The position numbers and the translations under genes were made by a program. The notes beneath the pieces were generated by a model. It saw only the letters and a list, made by a program, of their open reading frames with translations, was not told the DNA's origin and did not search any database. This document shows, piece after piece, positions 1-7,852 of a stretch of 64,000 bases of DNA; position 1 is the first letter of the stretch; each line of letters begins with the position of its first letter. The stretch is taken from the NCBI RefSeq assembly GCF_000012865.1, contig NC_007503.1, forward strand, positions 1,331,001 to 1,395,000, read 5' to 3'. This DNA comes from Carboxydothermus hydrogenoformans Z-2901. GTDB taxonomy: Bacteria; Bacillota; Z-2901; Carboxydothermales; Carboxydothermaceae.

Positions 1-968
1 ATCCGCGGAAAAACATAAAAAGCTCCTGCAGGTTCAATTACCTTTAGCTTTAATTCCTGAAGTCTACTTACCACAAAATCCCTGCGTTTTTTAAATTCCT
101 GCACCATCTTTTCAACGCTATCATCTTCAATGGTTAAAGCAGCTAAAGCCCCCCATTGAGCAAAGGAGGTCGGATTTGACGTCTGGTGACTTTGAAGTTC
201 AATAAGTTTGGCGGCGTACTGTCTAGATGCAGCCACATACCCTAAGCGCCACCCGGTCATACTATGGCTTTTCGAAAAACCGTTGACAATAAAAGTTTTT
301 TCCTTCAATTCGGGGTTGGCAGCTACAAAACTAATTGGCTTTTCGGAAAAATATATCCGTTCGTAAATTTCATCAGCAATAATCAAAATTTCTCTGTCTT
401 TTAGCAACCGTCCGAGGCTTTTAAGTTCATCAAAGCTGTATACTACTCCGGTAGGATTAGAAGGAGAATTAATAATTATTGCTTTAGTCCGATTGTTAAG
501 GTAATTTATTAGTTTATCCGGTGCCAGCTTAAAATTTTCCCCAGTAGGTACCAAAATTGGTACTCCACCGGCCAGTTTGACCTGCTCTACATAGCTTACC
601 CAATAAGGCACAGGGATAATTACTTCATCGCCGGGATTTAAAATTACTTGGAAAATATTATACAATCCGTGCTTTGCACCACAGGTAACCACTACTTCCT
701 GGTCTTCATAATTTACACCGGTTCTTTGGGTTAAATATTCGGCTATTTTTTTTCTTAACTCCGGAATGCCACCTACCGGTGTGTACTTCGTTTTTCCCTG
801 CCGTAAAGCATTAATTGCCGCTTCTTTAATGTATTCAGGTGTATCAAAGTCAGGTTCTCCCACCCCGAAATTAATCACTTTCTTTCCCTGCTTAATAAGT
901 TCCTTAGCTTTTTTGTCAATGGCTAAAGTAGGCGATTCGCCAATTTGTAAGGCCCTCTCTGAAAACAT
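1..968 (-). CDS. Class I PLP-dependent aminotransferase (aspartate aminotransferase type), 3' end cut by the window
   Basis: About 322 N-terminal residues are visible, starting at the ATG at 968; the C-terminal part lies beyond base 1. The ATG follows a run of Gs, with a spacing that fits ribosome binding. The protein has the fold type I aminotransferase signatures: the FGVGEPDFDTP motif near the N-terminus, the NSPSNPTG motif, the DEIYE aspartate that contacts PLP, and a SKSHSMTGWRLGY segment holding the Schiff-base lysine. Aspartate is the most likely substrate because close relatives are AspB-type enzymes, but this group also includes enzymes acting on other amino acids. It lies downstream of dapL on the same strand, behind a terminator-like hairpin, so it may be expressed separately or at a lower level. 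Confidence 0.85.
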   Translation of the reverse strand, partial: MFSERALQIGESPTLAIDKKAKELIKQGKKVINFGVGEPDFDTPEYIKEAAINALRQGKTKYTPVGGIPELRKKIAEYLTQRTGVNYEDQEVVVTCGAKHGLYNIFQVILNPGDEVIIPVPYWVSYVEQVKLAGGVPILVPTGENFKLAPDKLINYLNNRTKAIIINSPSNPTGVVYSFDELKSLGRLLKDREILIIADEIYERIYFSEKPISFVAANPELKEKTFIVNGFSKSHSMTGWRLGYVAASRQYAAKLIELQSHQTSNPTSFAQWGALAALTIEDDSVEKMVQEFKKRRDFVVSRLQELKLKVIEPAGAFYVFPR

Positions 969-993
969 CTTTATCCCCCCCGAGTCAATCTCA

Positions 994-1030
994 AGAAAAA
1001 AGTCCACTCCCTCAAAACTGAGGGATGGAC
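994..1030 (-). terminator. Terminator-like hairpin between dapL and the aminotransferase
   Basis: Read on the minus strand, a stem with arms at about 1019-1030 and 1002-1014 (one bulged base) is followed by a T-rich tract at about 994-1001. It begins a few bases after the dapL stop and ends about 26 nt before the next start codon. It is therefore either the end of the dapL transcript or a partial terminator inside an operon. Confidence 0.7.
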
Positions 1031-1036
1031 GCATAG

Positions 1037-2209
1037 TTAGAACTCAACCTTACCCAAGTGTTGCTCAATTCTTTGCAAAGCTTCTTTTAATCTTGAAGTT
1101 GGTATAGTTAAAGAAATTCGAAAATAACCTTCACCGTTTGTTCCATAGCCATTTCCTGGAGTTATGACAACCCCAGCTTTTTCAATTAAGTATTCCGCAA
1201 AACTCGCCGACGTAAATCCTTTGGGAACCGGAGCCCAAATATAAAAAGTCCCCTTGGGTTTACTTAAATTCCACCCTAATTTATTTAAAGTTTCAATTAC
1301 CAAATCCCGTCTTTGGGCATAAAGGTCACATAATTCCTTTACCACATCCTGAGGTCCTTCTAATGCTTTGATTCCTGCATATTGGATAGCTTGAAATACT
1401 CCGGAATCAATATTTGACTTTAACCGCCCCAAAGCATCTATTGCTTTTGCATTTCCTACAGCCCAGCCAATCCGCCAACCGGTCATGTTGTAGGTCTTCG
1501 ATAAAGAATGAAATTCAATACCTACATCTTTGGCTCCCTTTACTTCTAAAAAGCTCGGAGCTCGATACCCATCAAAGGTAATTTCCGAATAAGCGGCGTC
1601 ATGACACACTAAAATTTCATATTTTTTGGCAAAATGAACCACTTTTTCAAAAAATCCCAGGTCAGCAACTGCACCGGTAGGATTGTTGGGGTAATTTATG
1701 AACATTAATTTAGCCTTGCGTGCAACCTCTTCGGGAATACTGTCAAGGTCCGGTAAAAACCCATTTTCAGGCTTTAATGGCATTTTATATGTAGTACCAC
1801 CAGCTAATATCGTCCCACCCTCATACACCGGGTATCCCGGGTCAGGAACCAAAACTAAATCTCCGGGATCAACATAACACCAGGAAATATGCGCTATTCC
1901 TTCTTTTGAACCCAGGAGGGAAACTACTTCTGTCTTTGGATCTAACTCAACCCCAAATCTCCGTGCATACCAGGCAGCAACCGCTTGTCTGTAAGAAAGC
2001 ATTCCAACCGAAGAGGGGTACTGGTGATTTTCCGGGTTTTGGGCTGCAAGGTAAAGTTCCTCAATAATGTGCTTTGGAGTAGGGGTATCCGGGTCACCAA
2101 TCCCAAGGCTTATTACATCAACTCCTGCCTCTTTTTTTTCAGCAATTAATCTTTCAATTCGCGCAAACAAGTAGGGAGGTAAATTTCTAACTCTTGTAGC
2201 TTCTAACAT
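1037..2209 (-). CDS. dapL: LL-diaminopimelate aminotransferase
   Basis: This 390-residue enzyme converts tetrahydrodipicolinate directly to LL-diaminopimelate using glutamate. It bypasses the succinylase and acetylase routes to lysine and peptidoglycan. Visible signatures are the N-terminal PPYLFARIE segment, [11 protein letters not shown], the [11 protein letters not shown] motif, the CHDAAYSEI aspartate/tyrosine region and the [15 protein letters not shown] lysine motif. The length is normal for DapL. A GGGGATGG sequence lies just before the ATG. dapF, the next enzyme in the pathway, is 33 nt upstream on the same strand. That pairing favours DapL over a generic aminotransferase. Confidence 0.92.
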
Positions 2210-2242
2210 TTGCCATCCCCTTTCCCAAGTGTTTTTATTAAA

Positions 2243-3067
2243 TTATAAAAAATATTCTCCCTTAAATACTATTTCAGCGGGACCAGTCATATAAACGCTT
2301 TCCCCAAAAACCCAGTTAATAAACAAACTGCCACCGGGTAAAACAACTTCAACATCTTCCTGCAAATGGCCAAGAATACGTCCTGCCACTACAACCGCCG
2401 AAGCACCGGTACCGCAGGCAAGAGTAGCACCAGCACCTCTTTCCCAAACAAAAACTTTTACTTTCGCTGGACTCAAAATTTCTACGAATTCTACATTTGT
2501 TTTCCGCGGGAATAGCGGATGGGTTTCAATTAATGGACCATATTTTTCTAATTCAATTTTAGCTAAAGAATCAACAAAGATTACCGCATGGGGGTTACCC
2601 ATAGATACCGCTGTGAAATAGAATTTTTGACCTAATACTTCAAGGGGAATATTAACCGGTTCTTCCTCCACCGCTACGGGAATCTCCTGCGGTTTTAGTA
2701 TTGGCCGGCCCATATCAACCCGTACCATATTGTTCTCCAAAACTTCTGGTTTAATAATACCAGCCAAAGTTTCCACCTCTAATTGCTTCTTGGCCGGATT
2801 ATATTTTTCAACATAATAGCGAGCTACACACCGAATCGCATTTCCACACATTTCTGCTTCGCTACCGTCGGAGTTAATTATCCTCATCTTAAAATCCGCT
2901 TTCTCGGACGGAAGCAACAAAACTAAACCATCGGCTCCAATACCAAATCGCCGATCACAAATTTTTTTAGCTAAGTCGGAAAGATTTTTATTTACTAAGT
3001 TCTGGTTTTTTATTTCATCAACCACTACAAAATCGTTTCCCAATCCGTGCATTTTTAAAAACTCCAT
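2243..3067 (-). CDS. dapF: Diaminopimelate epimerase
   Basis: DapF converts LL- to meso-diaminopimelate for lysine and cell-wall synthesis. The 274-residue reading starts at the ATG at 3067 (MEFLKMHGLGNDF), preceded by AGGAGG with 6-nt spacing. An in-frame ATG 60 nt further upstream has no such site. The two catalytic cysteines sit in the usual contexts, EMCGNAIRC and ACGTGASA, and FKMRIINSDGSEAEMCG is typical. The gene is followed by dapL and is divergent from rqcH, with a good sigma-A promoter just upstream. Confidence 0.95.
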   Translation of the reverse strand: MEFLKMHGLGNDFVVVDEIKNQNLVNKNLSDLAKKICDRRFGIGADGLVLLLPSEKADFKMRIINSDGSEAEMCGNAIRCVARYYVEKYNPAKKQLEVETLAGIIKPEVLENNMVRVDMGRPILKPQEIPVAVEEEPVNIPLEVLGQKFYFTAVSMGNPHAVIFVDSLAKIELEKYGPLIETHPLFPRKTNVEFVEILSPAKVKVFVWERGAGATLACGTGASAVVVAGRILGHLQEDVEVVLPGGSLFINWVFGESVYMTGPAEIVFKGEYFL

Positions 3068-3097
3068 TGTCAACCTCCTAAAAAATCCATTTTTTTT

Positions 3098-3127
3098 ATA
3101 ATAAATTTTTTTATATTTATTCGTCAA
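3098..3127 (-). promoter_or_regulatory. Candidate sigma-A promoter for dapF-dapL
   Basis: On the minus strand TTGACG (3127-3122) and TATTAT (3103-3098) are separated by 18 nt. The predicted start of transcription falls about 10 nt upstream of the dapF ribosome binding site. Identified by eye. Confidence 0.6.
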
Positions 3128-3155
3128 CCTCGCTATTTCAAGAAAAACTGTATAC

Positions 3156-3184
3156 TTGCCAATAAGAAAAAATATCGTTACGAT
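3156..3184 (+). promoter_or_regulatory. Candidate sigma-A promoter for rqcH
   Basis: TTGCCA (3156-3161), a 17-nt spacer and TACGAT (3179-3184) lie 20 nt before the rqcH start. It is divergent from, and close to, the dapF promoter. Identified by eye. Confidence 0.55.
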
Positions 3185-3203
3185 AGGATGGGAGGTAGGA
3201 GTT

Positions 3204-4955
3204 ATGAACTATCTTTTATTAAAAGCAGTGGTGGAAGAGTTATCACAAGCAATAATTGGCCATCGGGTAGACAGAATAGCGTTTACCGATAATTTATCAA
3301 TCTTAATAAATTTTTTTCACCCAAAAGAAAAAGAAAAATTTTTGTATCTTTCCGCTAATAATGATTTAGCTGCAATTTTTCTAACCAAAACCTTTTTTAC
3401 GTCTTCCAAAACTACTACTCCTTTTTTAAACAGTTGTCAAAACTTTCTCTTGGGGAAAAGGCTTTTTAAAATAAATTTAGAGCCCTGGGAACGGAATGTC
3501 TGTTTGGAGTTTTTGGACCCCAAAACCAATGATAAAGTGTATTTATTTGTTGAAATCATGGGTAAACACAGTAATCTTATCCTCGTTAATCACGACCAGA
3601 CAATTATTGATGGCATTAAACGTTATGGCGAAAACCAAAGCCGGTATCGGGAAGTCCTTCCCGGTAAACCATATATTCCCCCTCCCCAACCGGAAGTTTT
3701 ATTAATCCATCAGTTAACTTTGGAAAAATTTCAAACGCTTTTTTTGAAAAATCCTAATTTAACCTTGGGGGAAATTTTCAAAAAAAATATTGTTGGTCTT
3801 GGAAATTTGTTATTAAACGAGGTTTTTTTCCGCTGTAATTTAAACGTTAAAACCCCTAGCAGAGAATTAAGTTCAAAACAAATAGAAGATTTGTATTTTA
3901 CATTAATTTCTTTAACAAAGAAAGAACCAAAACCCGTTTTATATTATAAAGAAGGAATACCTTATTATCCGGCTCCCTTTGAATTTGCTTCATTAGAAAA
4001 CTTAGCAAAAAAACCCGGAACAGCCAACGAAGTATGTGAAGAATATTATTTATATTTCCGTGAACTACGAGAAATAGAGAACCTGAAAAATTCTCTCAGT
4101 GCTAAAGTTGCTAAAAAAATTAAAAACCTCCAGGAACGCATTAATGAATTAAAAGCCAAGGTTAAAGAATACAGTAATGCCGAGCAGTTTAAGAATTTTG
4201 GCGATCTACTCTTAACCTACAAGCAGCACATTACTAAAGGAAGTTCAATAGTAAAGCTTCCAAACTGGGACGGGCAGGAAGTAGAAATCCCATTAGATGC
4301 CGGAAAATCGGCGGTAGAAAATGCCGAATTTTACTATAAAAAATATCATAAAGCAAAAAATGGGCTTATTTCAGCCCAAAATCAGTTAAATTTCGCTCTG
4401 GAAGAGCTTGATTACTTCAAGACTGTTCAATTTCAGATTGATGACGCCCAAACTTTAGAAGTGTTAGAAGATATCAAGCAAGAGTTGGGTTTAGAAAATA
4501 ATATAAAAGTTAAAAAGGTAAAAGATAAACATCTGGACTTTTTAACCTTTACTACTTCATCGGGTTTAAAAGTTTTTGTAGGAAAAAGTAACCGGCAAAA
4601 CGATTATTTAACTTTTAAGGTAGCCAAAGACAACGATATTTGGCTTCATGCTAAAAATATTCCGGGAGCGCATGTTATATTAAAAACCGATGGCGAGCCA
4701 GATCAACAGTCGTTGCTGGAAGCTGCCGTTATAGCAGCCACTTTTAGCCGCGCCCGCTACGGCAAAAATATTCCGGTAGATTATACTTTGCGTAAACATG
4801 TCCAAAAACCAGCCGGAGCAAAACCGGGATTTGTAATATACCGTCAGGAAAAAACAATTTACGTTGACCCGGATCTATCACTACTTCATTTTCGACTTCC
4901 CGGCTTAACCACGGGAACTCCCTCAGCACAGAGAGGGCAGTTTTCCGGCAAATAA
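3204..4955 (+). CDS. rqcH: RqcH / Rqc2-type NFACT protein (ribosome-associated quality control)
   Basis: RqcH binds stalled 50S-peptidyl-tRNA complexes and directs alanine tailing of the nascent chain. The family was formerly called fibronectin-binding protein FbpA/YloA. The protein is 583 residues, with an NFACT-N domain (residues about 1-200), central coiled coils with long Lys/Glu helices (about 280-420), and a C-terminal NFACT-R/DUF814 domain with the FTTSSGLKVFVGKSNRQND and DIWLHAKNIPGAHVI motifs. The start at 3204 follows a GGGAGGTAGGAG sequence; an in-frame ATG at 3156 falls inside the predicted promoter. The last 70 bp overlap the 3' end of pyrE on the other strand, and the C-terminal tail after YVDPDLSLL lies in that overlap. 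Confidence 0.92.
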   Translation: MNYLLLKAVVEELSQAIIGHRVDRIAFTDNLSILINFFHPKEKEKFLYLSANNDLAAIFLTKTFFTSSKTTTPFLNSCQNFLLGKRLFKINLEPWERNVCLEFLDPKTNDKVYLFVEIMGKHSNLILVNHDQTIIDGIKRYGENQSRYREVLPGKPYIPPPQPEVLLIHQLTLEKFQTLFLKNPNLTLGEIFKKNIVGLGNLLLNEVFFRCNLNVKTPSRELSSKQIEDLYFTLISLTKKEPKPVLYYKEGIPYYPAPFEFASLENLAKKPGTANEVCEEYYLYFRELREIENLKNSLSAKVAKKIKNLQERINELKAKVKEYSNAEQFKNFGDLLLTYKQHITKGSSIVKLPNWDGQEVEIPLDAGKSAVENAEFYYKKYHKAKNGLISAQNQLNFALEELDYFKTVQFQIDDAQTLEVLEDIKQELGLENNIKVKKVKDKHLDFLTFTTSSGLKVFVGKSNRQNDYLTFKVAKDNDIWLHAKNIPGAHVILKTDGEPDQQSLLEAAVIAATFSRARYGKNIPVDYTLRKHVQKPAGAKPGFVIYRQEKTIYVDPDLSLLHFRLPGLTTGTPSAQRGQFSGK

Positions 4956-5452
4956 GTTTCTACATTTACCTTTAATAACGGGTAAAAAGGAACGCCAAAA
5001 TCTACCTTGCCGCCGCTGCGGTCTACCAGGGAAGCTACCGCTACCACTTCACCACCCATGCTCTGCACTAAATCCATCACTTCCCTGGTGGATCCGCCGG
5101 TAGTAACCACATCTTCAACAACTATAACTTTGTCATCAGGTTTTACCGTAAAACCTCGCCGAAGCCGCATTTGGCCCTCTTCCCTTTCGGCAAAAAATGC
5201 TTTGACCTTTAACGCCCTGGCCATTTCGTAAGCCAAAATAATGCCCCCAATTGCCGGGCCGATTACAAGATTAGCTTCTATTTTATCAGCTCTAAGCTTT
5301 TGAGCAAGGGTTTCACATAGCATCTCAGCAATTTCCGGCTCTGCAGTTAATAATGCACACTGGAAATATTTATTGCTGTGCAATCCTGATGACAATTTAA
5401 AGTGCCCTTCTAAAAGCGCTTTCTTTTCTAAAAATAACTTATAAAGATCCAT
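4886..5452 (-). CDS. pyrE: Orotate phosphoribosyltransferase
   Basis: PyrE joins orotate to PRPP to give OMP. The 188-residue protein starts at MDLYKLFLEKKALLEGHF (ATG at 5452), inside the end of pyrF (14-nt overlap), which suggests translational coupling. The PRPP-binding loop VIVVEDVVTTGGSTREVM and the HFKLSSGLHSNKYFQ segment are typical. It is the last gene of the pyr operon and runs into the convergent end of rqcH. The C-terminal CPLCAEGVPVVKPGS motif is characteristic of this subfamily, so the overlap with rqcH is not caused by a wrong pyrE frame. Confidence 0.95.
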   Translation of the reverse strand: MDLYKLFLEKKALLEGHFKLSSGLHSNKYFQCALLTAEPEIAEMLCETLAQKLRADKIEANLVIGPAIGGIILAYEMARALKVKAFFAEREEGQMRLRRGFTVKPDDKVIVVEDVVTTGGSTREVMDLVQSMGGEVVAVASLVDRSGGKVDFGVPFYPLLKVNVETYLPENCPLCAEGVPVVKPGSRK

Positions 5453-6161
5453 GCAAAACACCTTCCATCTCTTCCAAATATTTTTGGGCGGCCAATCTAC
5501 GGTTGGAAGCAGCAATAATCGGCCTTCCCACCACCAAGTAATCCGCTCCAAGCTCCAGAGCTTTTTTAGGAGTTAATACTCGCTTCTGGTCAAAATTAGC
5601 ATCTTCAAAACGGCGAATTCCAGGAGTTACGGTGATAAATTCCGTACCGCAAATACTTTTTATTAAAGCAACTTCCTGAGCTGAAGCCACAACCCCATCC
5701 AAACCAGCTTCTTTGGTCTCTTTAGCTAAAATTGCCACTAATTGAGATAGTTTAATTTTAAACCCAACTTGCTCCAAACTCTCCTGATTCATGCTGGTAA
5801 GAACAGTAACCCCGAGAATTATTGGGGCTTTGCCTTTTCTTTTTAATGCCTCATCCTTTACCAAATATGCTGCTCTTAACATTTCTTTTCCACCCAGGGC
5901 ATGGATGTTAACCATATCAACTTCTAAGTCTATTAAGTTTTTTAATGCTCTTGCTACGGTATTGGGAATATCGTGAAGTTTCAAGTCCAAAAATACTTTC
6001 AGCCCCAAATTTTTTAGGTCATCTATTAATTTAGGCCCCTCCCGGTAAAATAACTCCATCCCAACCTTAAAAAAGGAAACCACATCCTTTAACTCTTCAA
6101 CTATATCCATTGCTTTTTCCTTATCAGAAACATCTAACGCCACAATTAATCTTTCAGACAT
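5439..6161 (-). CDS. pyrF: Orotidine 5'-phosphate decarboxylase
   Basis: PyrF decarboxylates OMP to UMP, the last step of de novo pyrimidine synthesis. The 240-residue protein starts at MSERLIVALDVSD (ATG at 6161) after a GGGGGGA site; a start 21 nt upstream is possible but less well placed. The catalytic DLKLHDIPNTV motif and the phosphate-binding GADYLVVGRPII motif are intact. The first 8 nt overlap the end of pyrD and the last 14 nt overlap the start of pyrE. Confidence 0.96.
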   Translation of the reverse strand: MSERLIVALDVSDKEKAMDIVEELKDVVSFFKVGMELFYREGPKLIDDLKNLGLKVFLDLKLHDIPNTVARALKNLIDLEVDMVNIHALGGKEMLRAAYLVKDEALKRKGKAPIILGVTVLTSMNQESLEQVGFKIKLSQLVAILAKETKEAGLDGVVASAQEVALIKSICGTEFITVTPGIRRFEDANFDQKRVLTPKKALELGADYLVVGRPIIAASNRRLAAQKYLEEMEGVLHGSL

Positions 6162-7077
6162 TTTCTTCCCCCCGATGGGCAAGTCCAGTTAATTTAGCAA
6201 TACTTTCAATATTTTCCTCCTGTAAATACTCTCCCAGTTCCCTTATAAGCCGCGGCATAAAGCCCGGTTCGACAAAATTTTGGCTGCCGACCTGAATGGC
6301 GGTTGCTCCGGCCAGGAAAAATTCCAGGGCTGCCTCCTTGCTGTCTATTCCTCCTACCCCAATAATTGGAATAGAAACCGCCTTAAAGCAATCATAAACC
6401 ATCTTTACAGCCATGGGTCGAATTGCCGGGCCCGAAACCCCGCCGTGCTTGTTGCCCAATATTGGTTTTTTGCTTTTTACATCAATTACCATGCCGGTAA
6501 AAGTATTAATCAGGGTTAAAGCATCAGCTCCCGCATTTTCCGCAGCTTTAGCGTAAACGGTTATGTCTGTAACATTTGGAGTTAGTTTTACTATTAAAGT
6601 TTTGCTATATATTTTTCTAACGGAAGACACAATTTGTTTTAAAGCTTCCAAATCGGTCCCAAAAGCAATGCCACCTTTACTGACATTGGGACAAGATACG
6701 TTTAATTCTAAGGCTTTTATTTCGTCAAACCGTTGAGCTTCCCGAGCTAAATATTGAAACTCTTCAACACTCTCCCCGGCAATATTTAAAATTAAAATAT
6801 CATTTAAGTCCTTTATTTGCGGTAAAATTTTCTCACAAAAATAATCCCACCCGGGATTGGCCAGTCCAATTGAATTAATCATTCCGCAGGATACTTCATA
6901 AACCCGCGGTGGTCTGTTCCCCAACCGGGGATTTTTGGTAATAGTCTTTACCACTAACGCTCCCAAGTTTTTTAAGTCAAAAATATCTTTAAATTCTAAG
7001 CCAAAACCAAAGGTTCCCGAGGCCGGCATCACCGGATTTTTTAAAGTAAGCTCGCCAATTTTAACTTTTAAATTCAT
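6154..7077 (-). CDS. pyrD: Dihydroorotate dehydrogenase B, catalytic subunit (NAD-dependent type)
   Basis: PyrDB oxidises dihydroorotate to orotate on FMN and passes electrons to NAD through PyrK. The 307-residue protein has the LNVSCPNVSKGG segment with the class 1B catalytic cysteine, the FMN phosphate-binding GVGGIDSKEAALEFFLAGA segment, and NKHGGVSGPAI. The ATGA overlap with pyrK (4 nt) fits co-translation of the two subunits. It is a class 1B rather than a quinone-linked class 2 enzyme because pyrK is adjacent. Confidence 0.95.
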   Translation of the reverse strand: MNLKVKIGELTLKNPVMPASGTFGFGLEFKDIFDLKNLGALVVKTITKNPRLGNRPPRVYEVSCGMINSIGLANPGWDYFCEKILPQIKDLNDILILNIAGESVEEFQYLAREAQRFDEIKALELNVSCPNVSKGGIAFGTDLEALKQIVSSVRKIYSKTLIVKLTPNVTDITVYAKAAENAGADALTLINTFTGMVIDVKSKKPILGNKHGGVSGPAIRPMAVKMVYDCFKAVSIPIIGVGGIDSKEAALEFFLAGATAIQVGSQNFVEPGFMPRLIRELGEYLQEENIESIAKLTGLAHRGEENV

Positions 7078-7841
7078 AAAACCACTTCCTTAAAGTTAAA
7101 TACGGGACCGTCCTGACAAACTTTTTTATAGACAAATTCATTGTTGGAGAAAACTTTAACAGCACATCCAAGACACGCTCCAAACCCGCACGCCATGAAG
7201 CTTTCCAGCGAAACTTCTATCAGTCCTGAATAGTTCTGTAATACAGGTTTTGCCGCTTTTAACATAGCCTCGGGACCGCAAAGATAAATCTGGTTATAAG
7301 TGGAAAGATCTGTGGATTTAAGCCCATCTAACACCAAACCTCTCTTTCCCAGTCCTGAAACTTCCGCGTAAACTTCTACATCCTCAAAAGCATTAACAAT
7401 TTCCGGAATAAACATTTCAGCATTTTTCACGCCATAAATTATGCGGACTTCTCCCCCGTTTTTGGTAATTTCCTTAGCTAAAAATTTTAACGGAGCAATC
7501 CCTATGCCCCCGGCAACCAGCAGGCTTTTCCCGGACATTACTGTAAAACCCCGCCCCAAGGGAAGCAGCATACTTATTTCCCGACCGGGAGGTAATTCCC
7601 GTAAAGCTCCTGTCCCCTGGCCAACCGTTTTAATGTAAAAAGTAACCAAACCAGTTTTCAAATCCACATCGGCAAAGCTAAAGGGGCGACGCAAAAACAC
7701 CCCTTTAGCTTCAACCTTTACCATGGCAAAACTTCCCGGAACAATTTCGGGCAATATTTCCTCCGGTACGGAAACTTGCAGCTTATAGATTTCTTTTGTA
7801 ATAGGGATATTTTCCACCACTAAACCTTTTAGATCCTGCAT
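7074..7841 (-). CDS. pyrK: Dihydroorotate dehydrogenase B, electron-transfer subunit
   Basis: PyrK carries FAD and a [2Fe-2S] cluster and moves electrons from PyrD to NAD. The 255-residue protein has an N-terminal ferredoxin-reductase-like FAD domain (FLRRPFSFADV), an NAD-binding domain (LLVAGGIGIAPLKFLAKE) and a C-terminal cluster motif with cysteines in ACGFGACLGC plus a fourth in KKVCQDGP. It sits between carB (11-nt gap) and pyrD (4-nt overlap). Confidence 0.95.
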   Translation of the reverse strand: MQDLKGLVVENIPITKEIYKLQVSVPEEILPEIVPGSFAMVKVEAKGVFLRRPFSFADVDLKTGLVTFYIKTVGQGTGALRELPPGREISMLLPLGRGFTVMSGKSLLVAGGIGIAPLKFLAKEITKNGGEVRIIYGVKNAEMFIPEIVNAFEDVEVYAEVSGLGKRGLVLDGLKSTDLSTYNQIYLCGPEAMLKAAKPVLQNYSGLIEVSLESFMACGFGACLGCAVKVFSNNEFVYKKVCQDGPVFNFKEVVL

Positions 7842-7852
7842 AAACTCTCTCC

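Noticed and set aside
994..1036. T-box or lysine riboswitch before the first aminotransferase
   Set aside because: The gap between genes is under 70 nt and shows only a simple terminator; no T-box AGGGUGGNACCGCG motif or riboswitch core.
766..1107. 113-residue plus-strand frame across the aminotransferase/dapL junction
   Set aside because: It is antisense to two clear genes and crosses the terminator; no homology signature.
3068..3127. 20-residue N-terminal extension of dapF
   Set aside because: It lies over the predicted promoter, lacks a ribosome binding site, is rich in Lys/Tyr, and the internal ATG has an ideal AGGAGG and matches the family N-terminus.
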